From the NCBI GenBank assembly GCA_024697065.1, contig JAILGE010000022.1:1-64000 (forward strand): a stretch of 64,000 nt of DNA, given 5' to 3'. Origin of the DNA: Lachnospiraceae bacterium. GTDB taxonomy: Bacteria; Bacillota; Clostridia; Lachnospirales; Lachnospiraceae. Below the pieces are notes generated by a model. That model saw nothing but the letters and a program-made list of their open reading frames with translations. It was not told where the DNA came from and searched no databases. Below are positions 48,595-58,425 of this stretch, piece after piece; within the stretch, counting starts at the first letter, position 1, and each line of letters starts with the position of its first letter. Both the position numbers and the translations under genes were made by a program.

Positions 48595-49878
48595 ATGAGA
48601 TCAGATGTAAAGAAAAGCTGCGAAGAACTGATAGATTTTATAGATAAGAGCCCTGTCAGCTACCATGCTGTTGAAAATATAAAGCATATGCTTGCTGACA
48701 AAGGTTTTACGGAACTTGCAGAAGCCGACGGATGGAAGTTAAAGTCCGGCTGTAAATATTTTGTTACAAGAAACGATTCTGCCATCATCGCTTTCGCCAT
48801 ACCTAAAAAGTTTAATGGTATCAATATAGTCGCATCACACTCCGATTCTCCCTGTTTCAAAGTAAAAGAATCTCCCGAGATGGACAGAGCCGGTGCGTAC
48901 ACAGTCCTTAACGTGGAGAAGTATGGCGGGATGCTCATACATCCCTGGTTTGACAGACCGCTTTCCGTTGCGGGACGGATATTTACCGGAAAGAACGGAA
49001 AAATCACGGGAAAGTTGGTGGATATTGAAAAGAATATTCTTATGATCCCGTCCCTTGCTATACATATGGACAGGAATGCAAATGATGGACATAGCATCAA
49101 TGCGCAGGAGGAACTGCTCCCGCTTTATTCGGTTAAAAACAAAGGTAACGATGAGAGCTTTATGGATGCGGTTGCAGCTGCAGCAGGATGCGGTAAAGGC
49201 GAAATACTTGGAAGCGATCTTTTCGTTTATAACAATGAGAAAGGATATATATGGGGACCTGACGGAGAATTCGTATCGGCACCCAGACTTGATGACCTTC
49301 AATGCGCATTTACCACGCTTAAAGGTTTCCTGAGTGCGGCAAAATATACGAAGCTTTCCGTATATGTTGTCTTTGATAATGAAGAAGTGGGAAGCTCCAC
49401 CAGACAGGGAGCAGCTTCGACATTCTTATCCGATACTCTGGAAAGGATCTATAACGGACTGGGAACCGATACAGAGAAGTATCACAGAGATCTGACAGCG
49501 GGATTTATGCTCTCTGCAGACAATGCTCATGCGATTCATCCCAATTATGCTTCCAAGGCTGATCCCGTAAACAGACCTGTTATCGGAGGCGGTGTGGTCC
49601 TTAAGTTCTCGGGAAATCAGAAATATTGCACAGACGGGTATTCCGCTGCGGTGGTAAGATCTGTGGCAGAAAAAGCAGGTTGTAAACTACAGTCATTCAC
49701 CAACAGATCGGATATCCCGGGAGGCTCAACACTCGGAAATATCCTAAATAACAGTGTGCCTGTAGCAACGGCTGATATAGGACTTCCGCAGCTTGCGATG
49801 CACTCGCCCTTTGAAACTGCGGGAACCGGAGATACGGTCGACATGATAAAGCTTGTAAAGAAGTTTTATGAACAATAG
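48595..49878 (+). CDS. M18 family aminopeptidase
   Basis: SPVSYHAVENIK, IVASHSDSPCFKVK, VFDNEEVGSSTRQGAAS, SADNAHAIHPNY. Confidence 0.93.
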   Translation: MRSDVKKSCEELIDFIDKSPVSYHAVENIKHMLADKGFTELAEADGWKLKSGCKYFVTRNDSAIIAFAIPKKFNGINIVASHSDSPCFKVKESPEMDRAGAYTVLNVEKYGGMLIHPWFDRPLSVAGRIFTGKNGKITGKLVDIEKNILMIPSLAIHMDRNANDGHSINAQEELLPLYSVKNKGNDESFMDAVAAAAGCGKGEILGSDLFVYNNEKGYIWGPDGEFVSAPRLDDLQCAFTTLKGFLSAAKYTKLSVYVVFDNEEVGSSTRQGAASTFLSDTLERIYNGLGTDTEKYHRDLTAGFMLSADNAHAIHPNYASKADPVNRPVIGGGVVLKFSGNQKYCTDGYSAAVVRSVAEKAGCKLQSFTNRSDIPGGSTLGNILNNSVPVATADIGLPQLAMHSPFETAGTGDTVDMIKLVKKFYEQ

Positions 49879-49911
49879 ACATGAAGGCCGGGGCATGAAG
49901 CGGGATGCAGA

Positions 49912-50760
49912 TCATCGTCTGATGAACAGGTATACCACTCCGAAAAATTCACGCACGGTATAGTGGATCCCCACGGGGAATACGGAATCTGCAGGTACGC
50001 TGTATATATCGTTATATCCTTCACGCTCCGCGATCATACCTGCCCTGAACTCATGAAAACCACTTGTGATGATGCCCACCCGGGCATCATCTTTTTCTAT
50101 AAACTGTCTGCTGAATCTCAGGTTCTCTTCCGTGGACACGGACTTGTCTTCGACAAGAATACGTTCTTCCGTGATCCCATATGCGCCCGTCAGATATTTC
50201 TTTATGCATTCACCTTCGCTTATGTCTTCATCAGGCCCCTGCCCGCCGGATGCGATAAGTATTGTATCCGGATTGTCCTGCATGTATCTTCCTGCCGTGT
50301 CGATCCTGTAACACAAAGTGGGACTCGGGACATCACCGCTTACTCCGGCACCCAGCACTATTACATAGTCAAGATCTTTCTCAGGTGTGTTTTCCATATC
50401 CTGTATTATCAATCCCTCTATGACAATGAATACAAGCAGGCACAGGGCAAAGCATATTCTGTATCCGGTACGTATCACAGGGGAGATCTTTACTACGGGC
50501 TTTCCTTTGATCTCTGCGGTGAGCATGATGACACGTATCAGACCGAAGAGGGCAAAGTCTGCCCAGACCCAAACCATGGACAGACCTGAAAGCATCAGAT
50601 ATTTTACATAAAAGAATGCACTCCACATTATCAACGGGCAGTATATGCATACGAGTACTTTAAGAAAAGTATTTTTTTTCTTTTCGGTTTTGCGAAGCAG
50701 GATCACGGATATGATGATCCCTGTCAGTATGACTGCAAATGATAACAGGTAGAATTCCAT
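49912..50760 (-). CDS. YdcF/SanA family (DUF218) membrane protein
   Basis: DYVIVLGAGVSGDVPSPTLCYRIDTA...LIASGGQGPDEDISEGECIKKYL...TEENLRFS. Confidence 0.88.
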   Translation of the reverse strand: MEFYLLSFAVILTGIIISVILLRKTEKKKNTFLKVLVCIYCPLIMWSAFFYVKYLMLSGLSMVWVWADFALFGLIRVIMLTAEIKGKPVVKISPVIRTGYRICFALCLLVFIVIEGLIIQDMENTPEKDLDYVIVLGAGVSGDVPSPTLCYRIDTAGRYMQDNPDTILIASGGQGPDEDISEGECIKKYLTGAYGITEERILVEDKSVSTEENLRFSRQFIEKDDARVGIITSGFHEFRAGMIAEREGYNDIYSVPADSVFPVGIHYTVREFFGVVYLFIRR

Positions 50761-51015
50761 AAGGGCCTCCGTATGTATGCTGTGGTCTTTAAACATTAGA
50801 GATTATAGTTTTCGCACGATATATGTGTCAACGTACGTGGATGTAAGCGTGTGTTCACTGTAATTTCACTTTATAACATTTTCTATATTTGTTATCATTA
50901 GCGCAAATCACGGCTTGATCCGCAAGTGTCAGGGTACTTCCGATACAAAAAGAAAACGCCTGATACGACATAAACAACATAAAAGACATAAGAAACAGAA
51001 AAGTGAGGGGATGAA

Positions 51016-51486
51016 ATGAGGAATAAATATAGAAGTATTCTTATGTTCGGACTGGTTTTATCCTGCCTGATCTTAACCGCATGTACGGGTAATAAAAGCG
51101 GGAGAAGCAAGACGGAAGAAGTTGTGAACCTGTATTGCGATTCCTGGATAGTGGATAATTATATGAATGCGGTTTCAGATTACGATCACGTCATTTACGA
51201 ATGCTATTATTACGATCATGGCAGATTATCCATAGGGCCTACCGAGCGGGGATTCAGAGGGATAGTTTATCTTACTGAGGAAGAGGCAAAGCGGCTTGAG
51301 GAAGAGTATGAATGGGAAGATGCTGATATTTCCGACACCGGCTTTGAACAGATAGAAAGTGATTTTACCGGCGACGGCCCGTGGTACGTCAGCAAGGCGT
51401 TCAACGAGGATAATTATTCGGCTGTTAATATACTCTATACATATTTTGATGGGAAAAAGCTGGTCTTTAACATACATCAGACCTGA
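51016..51486 (+). CDS. small lipoprotein
   Basis: LVLSCLILTACTGN lipobox. Confidence 0.65.
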   Translation: MRNKYRSILMFGLVLSCLILTACTGNKSGRSKTEEVVNLYCDSWIVDNYMNAVSDYDHVIYECYYYDHGRLSIGPTERGFRGIVYLTEEEAKRLEEEYEWEDADISDTGFEQIESDFTGDGPWYVSKAFNEDNYSAVNILYTYFDGKKLVFNIHQT

Positions 51487-51537
51487 ATCAAATGCAATGA
51501 GATCCGGAAAGAATAAAGGTTTAGAAAGGCGAAAACG

Positions 51538-51666
51538 ATGAACCATAGAAATAAAAGACGATCTGCGGTATTTGCGGCCGGGATAATGATGCTGTCACTG
51601 GCTGCGTGTACCGGAAAGGATACACCGGAAGACGTGGAGGACATGCGTCAGACAGTCTTGATCTGA
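51538..51666 (+). pseudogene. 42-codon lipoprotein ORF, probably truncated
   Basis: MNHRNKRRSAVFAAGIMMLSLAACTGKDTPEDVEDMRQTVLI*. Confidence 0.45.
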
Positions 51667-51793
51667 AACAGCTTTATTTCATAGAAATTACACAATAATC
51701 CCTTAAATCCTGCCACGTTGTATTATATAATAAACTCGTGGGGCTACATTTTTACCGAGGGACTTTTCATACAGGAAAGGGGTTTATTGTATC

Positions 51794-53824
51794 ATGACTA
51801 TTTTCTTAGGCATTCTCGCCACTTTGGAAGCAGTTCTTATTGTTTTTATTTTGATCCGTGTATTTTCCGAGAAAAAACAGGTCGCAGGAGTATTGACTCA
51901 GGCGGAAGAGATCAAGAAAAGAAAGATCGATATCGATGATATGGAGATTTCCTCTTCCAGCAGGACACAGGCGGAGCTTGCGGATGTCATCAATGTAATA
52001 AAGAATAATCTGCAGACTTTTCTTGAGGCTACCAAGAGTAATGTTGTTGTTCTTTCCGATGCAATAGAGGATCTGTCCAGGGGATCCGAGCAGAACAGGG
52101 AAGGAAGCCAGCAGATCTCGGCCAGTCTTGCGGAGATCGTAGATAAGATCCAGGAACAGCAGGATCTGGTTGGAACATGTCTTAATCTTATAGAAGACAA
52201 CACAACACAGCTCATTGAGATCGACAGGTCCGCCAAGAATATAGGTGAGATACTTGATGATTCGGCTAAGAGCTGCAAGACCGGTGTTGTCAGTCTTGAA
52301 AGCTACGAACACAAAATGGAATTTGTTTCCGAGAATCTTGCACAGAGTGAAGAGATACTCAAGGAATTCAGCGAGAGGCTTTCTGAGATCAACAATATCG
52401 GAGCATTTATCGTGGATATGAGTGAATCCTTAAAGCTCCTTGCACTTAACGCTTCCATCGAGGTTGCAAGAGTCGGCGAGGCCGGTAAGGGTTTTGCCGT
52501 TGTTACGAGAGAAATGAGTGAGATGTCCGAGAAGACTCTTGAAGGTATCGGAACCATTAATGATATCCTCGCTAATGTATCTGCCAGCAGTTCAAAGGTT
52601 AATGAGAGCATTCGTGAGTGTGCAAAGGTATTTGAAGAAAGCAGAAAGGAATTCGATGCTGTCAGCGCTTCCTTCAGAACGATAGACAGACAGTCCGCAG
52701 ATATCAACGATAAGATGCGTGTTATCTCCGGAAAGATAGATAAGATCACAAATAATTCCAGAGTGACCAAAGACAAGGCAGGCCTTGCTTTCAGAGCATC
52801 TGAGGAGGCGACCAGCGGAACGGAGGAGATCGCAAGCGTATCCGAGCTCACCGCTCAGAACTCAGTCAAGATCAGCGACAATGTGGATTCCCTTGATTCA
52901 ATGCTTAAGGGTATACAGACTCTGCTCAGACAGTTTACCACATCTGTTCAGCCTGTTAATGCAAAAGAGGGCAGGAAGATAAAGATCGGAGTTTTCTGTA
53001 TCCTGGATAATGATTTCTGGTACAGTGTCCGCAGAGGTATAGTATATGCGCAGAAAGAGCTCGAAGACTATAATGTCGAAGTAAGATATATTCCTTTCAC
53101 GGATTGGAACAAGGCCGCTGAGATGCCGGCCATAGCAGAGGAGCTTTATCAGGAAGGATTTGACGGCTTTGTATTCCCGGGATTCATGGATTCCGCCATG
53201 GATGTTTTCCGCAAGGCCCATAAGTCCGGAAAGAAGATCTATTGTTTCAACTGCGATTGCGCAACTCCTTCCGATCGTGACGGGTGCTTCAGACCGGATG
53301 TTATGGATGCCGGTATAATAGCCGGAAAGGCTATGGACAAGGCATTGGGCAGATCCGGCAGTGTCATAGCTCTTGTGGGAGATGAAGGTATCGAAGTCAA
53401 TAAACTCAGATTTGAGGGCTTCAAAAATGCTCTGTCCAGATCGGCAGTTAAGATAGAAGAGGCTGTTCGCGTTGAGGATGATGAAAATGATACATATATG
53501 AAAGCTGTAAATGCTCTTAAGGCTCATCCCGATGCTACGGGTATGTATATCACAACAGGTCACCCTCTTTCGGCTGCAAGAGCCATAGAAGAGTCGGGCA
53601 GAAAAGTTTCGCTTGTTGTATTTGATCACTCCAATGAGATCTTTGCTTATATTAAAAAGGGTATCATTGCTGCCGCTATAGGCCAGGATCCCTTCGGACA
53701 GGGCCATGACCCTATCGTATGGATGTACAATTCCATCGTGACAAATAAAAAGCTTCCGTCCGAGATCATGAAGTGCAGGATCAATGTTGTGGACAGAAGC
53801 AATGTGGACAGTATGATAGGATGA
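51794..53824 (+). CDS. single-TM protein with MCP signalling domain fused to C-terminal periplasmic-binding-protein (sugar-binding) domain
   Basis: N-term TM; SLKLLALNASIEVARVGEAGKGFAVVTREMSEMSEKT; then KIKIGVFCILDNDFWYSVRRGIVYAQKEL...DGFVFPGFMD...VALVGDEGIEVNKLRFEGF. Confidence 0.88.
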   Translation: MTIFLGILATLEAVLIVFILIRVFSEKKQVAGVLTQAEEIKKRKIDIDDMEISSSSRTQAELADVINVIKNNLQTFLEATKSNVVVLSDAIEDLSRGSEQNREGSQQISASLAEIVDKIQEQQDLVGTCLNLIEDNTTQLIEIDRSAKNIGEILDDSAKSCKTGVVSLESYEHKMEFVSENLAQSEEILKEFSERLSEINNIGAFIVDMSESLKLLALNASIEVARVGEAGKGFAVVTREMSEMSEKTLEGIGTINDILANVSASSSKVNESIRECAKVFEESRKEFDAVSASFRTIDRQSADINDKMRVISGKIDKITNNSRVTKDKAGLAFRASEEATSGTEEIASVSELTAQNSVKISDNVDSLDSMLKGIQTLLRQFTTSVQPVNAKEGRKIKIGVFCILDNDFWYSVRRGIVYAQKELEDYNVEVRYIPFTDWNKAAEMPAIAEELYQEGFDGFVFPGFMDSAMDVFRKAHKSGKKIYCFNCDCATPSDRDGCFRPDVMDAGIIAGKAMDKALGRSGSVIALVGDEGIEVNKLRFEGFKNALSRSAVKIEEAVRVEDDENDTYMKAVNALKAHPDATGMYITTGHPLSAARAIEESGRKVSLVVFDHSNEIFAYIKKGIIAAAIGQDPFGQGHDPIVWMYNSIVTNKKLPSEIMKCRINVVDRSNVDSMIG

Positions 53825-53960
53825 TCATCGTCTCTTTTTATCCGGATATTTTTCCCGGAATTGCTTTTTGTCTGCGTACATCATCATATCCGCGTCATTA
53901 AGTGTATGGACTACATTTATACAGTCTTCCTCATAGCACCACCGACGGAGAAGCTTACCG
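53825..53960 (-). pseudogene. GGDEF (diguanylate cyclase) C-terminal remnant, frameshifted
   Basis: ENPVSFSVGGA in one frame then CYEEDCINVVHTLNDADMMMYADKKQFREKYPDKKRR* in another. Confidence 0.55.
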
Positions 53961-54893
53961 GATTTTCTTCGTCGGTGTTCTTTCTGAGTCTGAAGGATCT
54001 TTTCTCTCGGCAAACATCGTGCGCTCTTCCATAAGTTGTTTTTTGTACTCGCCGGGTGAGATACCGTATTCTTCCTTGAATGCTCTGAAAAATGTGGAAT
54101 ATTCTGAGAAGCCGCATTCATGGCACGCGGTATTGATATCGTCAGTGCTCATGAGCATGATTCTGACCTGCTCGAGTCTTTTTTTCTTGATATATCTGTT
54201 GGTGGACAGCCCGGTTCCCGTTTTGATGGTATGGGATATATGCGATTTTGAGACGTAAAAATGTTCGGCTATGCTGTCGAGGGATATATCCTCCGTCAGA
54301 TGACTGTCGATATAGTCAATGATCCTTTGATTAAGCCCGGCTTCCTTTTTCAATACGGGAGGATGGACTGTCTCGTATGCCGAACGGTTTATGCTGAGAA
54401 TGAGACTCTGCAGGAGGATCTGGATCCTGGCATCCCTTCCGTACCGCTCAAAGTGACGTTCTCTGAGTATATCGAATATGTGTGTCTGTATCCTGTTGAA
54501 TTCCAGCGTATCGTAATGATGCCTGTAACAGTCCTTTTCCTTGGAAAGGGAAAAGACCAGTTTATAATCTTCCGACATCCTGCCGAAGTGTTCGCACAGT
54601 TCTGTGCTTATCCAGAAAATGAAACGCTGATAGAGTATATCCGGATTCTGTATGACTGAATGATGAGGGACTCCGGGAGGAATAAGAATCATGTCGCCCG
54701 GCTGGAGCGCGAAGGTCCTACTGCCGGTTACCATTAAGGCATCGCCCTGCACAAAGAAAATGAATTCGTAATAAGGATGTGTGTGGAGTGGTGTGGGCTT
54801 GATCTGCAGATCGCTGTAGAAATAAATCTCATAATCTTCGGACAGCATATACTGTCTTGTTGTAAACGGAGATCTCAGTTCATCATTATTCAT
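53955..54893 (-). CDS. AraC family transcriptional regulator with N-terminal cupin
   Basis: HTHPYYEFIFFVQGDALMVTGSRTFALQPGDMILIPPGVPHHS; DSIAEHFYVSKSHISHTIKTGTGLSTNRYIKKKRLEQVRIML...CGFSEYSTFFRAFKEEYGISPGEYKK. Confidence 0.93.
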   Translation of the reverse strand: MNNDELRSPFTTRQYMLSEDYEIYFYSDLQIKPTPLHTHPYYEFIFFVQGDALMVTGSRTFALQPGDMILIPPGVPHHSVIQNPDILYQRFIFWISTELCEHFGRMSEDYKLVFSLSKEKDCYRHHYDTLEFNRIQTHIFDILRERHFERYGRDARIQILLQSLILSINRSAYETVHPPVLKKEAGLNQRIIDYIDSHLTEDISLDSIAEHFYVSKSHISHTIKTGTGLSTNRYIKKKRLEQVRIMLMSTDDINTACHECGFSEYSTFFRAFKEEYGISPGEYKKQLMEERTMFAERKDPSDSERTPTKKIR

Positions 54894-55154
54894 AAAATGT
54901 AACCCTCCACTACCAAAGTAGCATATCACTGCAGTAATTGCAATGTATACAACAGTCACAACAATGTTAATATTTAGGACTAAAAAGTATACTAAATTCA
55001 TACAAGTGCACATAGATTTTTTGGTATAAAAAAGAAAAATGAAAAAATAAGTTAAAATTGCACATTAAAATGCGGAAGGGATTGTGCAATATTACAAATA
55101 GCTGATAAAGGCCGGAAGCCGAGGGGTGTGAGCAGCAAAGGGCAGATCAAGCTT

Positions 55155-56225
55155 ATGGAAATGACATTCAGATGGTTCGGGAAAGAACTTGACACGATCC
55201 CTGTGAAATATATTGCGCAGATTCCCGGAGTAAAGGGCGTTGTGACAACGATCTGCAACAAGAAGCCGGGAGCGCTGTGGACAAGAGAAGAGATAAAAGC
55301 TCTAAAGGCAGATGTTTCGGAAGCCGGATTAAAGATATCCGGGATAGAGAGCGTTAATGTTCATGATGATATCAAGGCCGGAACAGGAGAGAGAGATCTC
55401 TATATAGAGAATTATATCAGGACGCTGGAAGCGCTTGGTGAAGAAGATATCCATATGGTTTGCTACAACTTCATGCCGGTATTTGACTGGACCAGAACAG
55501 ATCTGGCGAGGCAGCTGCCGGACGGTTCCACTGCAATGGCTTATGAAGATGAAGTTGTAAGGAGTACGGATCCTGAGAAAATGTTCGACTCCATTAAGAA
55601 CAGTGCCAACGGCACGATTATGCCGGGCTGGGAACCCGAGAGGGTGACCGAGATCCGGAAACTGTTCGACCTGTACGAAAATATATCCGGAGAGGATCTT
55701 TTCAATAATCTTGTTTATTTTGTAACGGCTGTTATGCCGGTATGCAACAAGTATGATATCAAAATGGCGATCCACCCGGATGATCCTGCACACAGTGTGT
55801 TTGGTCTCCCGAGGATTCTGACGGACAAGAAGCGTATCCTCAGACTGATGGAGGCGGTGGATGATGTCCATAACGGAGTGACACTCTGCACGGGAGCTCT
55901 GGGATCCGACAGGAGTAATGATATCCCGGATATCATCAGGTCGTTAAAAGGCAGGATACATTTTGCGCATATCCGGAATATAAAGTACGGAGACGGACGG
56001 GACTTCAGAGAAGCGTCACATCTGTCACAGGATGGAAGCTTCGATATGTATGAGATAGTAAAGACCCTTATCGATACGGGGTTTGACGGGGTTGTAAGGC
56101 CGGATCACGGGAGAATGATCTGGGGCGAAAAGAGCATTCCGGGATACGGACTTTATGACAGAGCGCTTGGCGCGACATATATCAACGGTCTCTGGGAGGC
56201 AGTGACCAAGGGAAAAAGACAATAA
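55155..56225 (+). CDS. uxuA: mannonate dehydratase
   Basis: MEMTFRWFG start; GIESVNVHDDIKAG; MAIHPDDPAHSVFGLPRI; VRPDHGRMIWGE. Confidence 0.93.
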   Translation: MEMTFRWFGKELDTIPVKYIAQIPGVKGVVTTICNKKPGALWTREEIKALKADVSEAGLKISGIESVNVHDDIKAGTGERDLYIENYIRTLEALGEEDIHMVCYNFMPVFDWTRTDLARQLPDGSTAMAYEDEVVRSTDPEKMFDSIKNSANGTIMPGWEPERVTEIRKLFDLYENISGEDLFNNLVYFVTAVMPVCNKYDIKMAIHPDDPAHSVFGLPRILTDKKRILRLMEAVDDVHNGVTLCTGALGSDRSNDIPDIIRSLKGRIHFAHIRNIKYGDGRDFREASHLSQDGSFDMYEIVKTLIDTGFDGVVRPDHGRMIWGEKSIPGYGLYDRALGATYINGLWEAVTKGKRQ

Positions 56226-56437
56226 CGATACCCCTCTCCTTCGACAGAGATGATCTCCACTATCGTTACCGGGAAGGAAAAGTGCAGTGCAGACGGAAGT
56301 GAAACAGAAACCGTAGCATGCAGCCCTGCTCAGGTAACGGAGATCTTCTCAGGTAAATATGCGGAGAGCTGAATTTTACACCGGTTACGGGGGGCGGTGC
56401 AAGATAATAAATTATGAAAATGGATTAAGGAGGAAGT

Positions 56438-57412
56438 ATGGCGGCAGCAACAAAAAAAAGAAAGAAAAAAGAAAAGAAAGAGAGACGGCCTTTCTCGGCA
56501 GAGGAGGCACGCCGTTATCTGAAGAGGTATTGGCAGCTCTATCTGCTCCTTTTACTCCCTATGGTGTATTTCCTGATCTTCAAATATGTACCTATGGTAT
56601 ATATTCAGATCGCTTTTAAGAAATACTCACTTGTTCAGAATGTATGGGAAATGCCCTGGGCAGATAATCACGGTTTCCAGTATTTTATACAGGCTTTCCA
56701 TGACAGAGACTTTTGGTACGCTCTCAGAAATACTGTTGTTCTGAATCTCTTAGATCTGGTTATCGGTTTCCCGGTACCCATCATCTTTGCGATAATGCTT
56801 AATGAATTAAGACTTCCCAGATTCAAGAAGGTTGTACAGACTATCGCATACATGCCTCACTTCCTTTCATGGGTCATCGTAGCAAGTATCGCACTTCAGC
56901 TTTTCACACCTTCAACAGGTCTTGTAAACGTACTTATCCAGAAGATGGGGGGGCAGTCTATCCCGTTCCTGAACGATCCCAGGCACTGGGTATTCACTTA
57001 CATCCTGGTAGGTATCTGGCAGAGCTTCGGATGGAACTCCATCATCTACCTGGCTGCTATAGCAGGTATCAACAACGAGCTTTATGAAGCGGCAGAGGTT
57101 GACGGTGCCGGACGTTGGGCAAAGATATGGCATATCACTCTTCCGGGTATCAGATCCACCATCGTTGTACTGCTTATCATGAACCTTGGTAACATTCTCG
57201 GATCAAGCTTTGACAGACCTTTCGCATTCCAGAACAATACTGTAATGAGCTGGGCAAACGTTCTTTCGACTTATGTTTATACAAACGGTATCAAGGGTCT
57301 TAAGTTCTCGCTCACAACTGCCATTGGTCTTTTCCAGTCGGTAGTAGGTGTTTTCTTCCTTCTTGCCTCAAACAGGATAGCAAGGAAGTTCGGAGAACGT
57401 GGTATTTGGTAA
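56438..57412 (+). CDS. carbohydrate ABC transporter permease (LplB-like)
   Basis: YLLLLLPMVYFLIFKYVPMVYIQIAFKKYS; YEAAEVDGAGRWAKIWHITLPGI. Confidence 0.92.
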   Translation: MAAATKKRKKKEKKERRPFSAEEARRYLKRYWQLYLLLLLPMVYFLIFKYVPMVYIQIAFKKYSLVQNVWEMPWADNHGFQYFIQAFHDRDFWYALRNTVVLNLLDLVIGFPVPIIFAIMLNELRLPRFKKVVQTIAYMPHFLSWVIVASIALQLFTPSTGLVNVLIQKMGGQSIPFLNDPRHWVFTYILVGIWQSFGWNSIIYLAAIAGINNELYEAAEVDGAGRWAKIWHITLPGIRSTIVVLLIMNLGNILGSSFDRPFAFQNNTVMSWANVLSTYVYTNGIKGLKFSLTTAIGLFQSVVGVFFLLASNRIARKFGERGIW

Positions 57413-57445
57413 AGAATGAATGCCCGTCGGGGTATTGGAGGATAT

Positions 57446-58357
57446 ATGGCTGATTCAAAGATTAAAGTAAAAACAATAAATGAAAAGGTAAAGAGCAGAC
57501 ACAGATTTAAGTTCAGTGATTATGCGATAGTATTCTTATGCATTCTCATAACGCTGGTATGTGTACTTCCTCTTATAAACCTGCTTGCAAAGTCACTTTC
57601 AAGTTCTGATTATCTTGTAAAAGGTGAAGTTTATCTCATCCCCAAGGGATGGACAACATTTGCGTACAAGACTGTACTTTCGGATAAGAAGTACATCTGG
57701 GCATTCTGGTGGACAGTATTTCTTACAATCGTGGGAACAGTGATCTCACTGTTCATGACAGCATGCTGCGCTTACCCGCTCATCTATCCCAAGCTTAAGG
57801 GAAGAGGAATATTCAATATCATCATCACTATAACAATGTTCTTCAATGCAGGAACGATCCCCAACTACCTGCTGATGAAGTCCATTGGGTTCCTTGACAA
57901 TCCTCTCTCGCTGATCATTCCGTCATGTCTTTCGGTATTTAACATGATCATTATGAGAAGCTTTTTCTACCAGATTCCTGATTCACTCAGAGAAGCTGCA
58001 GAGATCGACGGAGCAGGATTTATCAGGATACTTACTACGATCTATATTCCGCTTTCCAAGCCGGTTATCGCAACACTTGCTCTTTTCTATGCGGTAGGAA
58101 GATGGAACGGATACTCAGATGCACTTATGTATATAAAGAACAGTAAGTACTATCCGTTACAGCTTTTACTTTATAACGTAATAAATAACATCAATAACGT
58201 GGAGGTGGCAACACAGGAAGGTTTCTCTACACCGGGTCTTTCCAACTCGCTTAAGGCAGCTATCGTTATGTTTACAACGATACCTATCCTGTGCGTATAT
58301 CCCTGGTTACAGAAGTATTTCATTCACAGCGTTATGGTCGGAGCTGTTAAGGAGTAA
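57446..58357 (+). CDS. carbohydrate ABC transporter permease (YtcP-like)
   Basis: LREAAEIDGAGFIRILTTIYIPLSKPVIATLALFYAVGRWN; GGAGGA RBS. Confidence 0.92.
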   Translation: MADSKIKVKTINEKVKSRHRFKFSDYAIVFLCILITLVCVLPLINLLAKSLSSSDYLVKGEVYLIPKGWTTFAYKTVLSDKKYIWAFWWTVFLTIVGTVISLFMTACCAYPLIYPKLKGRGIFNIIITITMFFNAGTIPNYLLMKSIGFLDNPLSLIIPSCLSVFNMIIMRSFFYQIPDSLREAAEIDGAGFIRILTTIYIPLSKPVIATLALFYAVGRWNGYSDALMYIKNSKYYPLQLLLYNVINNINNVEVATQEGFSTPGLSNSLKAAIVMFTTIPILCVYPWLQKYFIHSVMVGAVKE

Positions 58358-58425
58358 AATGCAGATCCCATGTGGTCTGTCATTATAAAAAACAAAAGAA
58401 AACTATAAAGAAAGGATGGGGTAAC

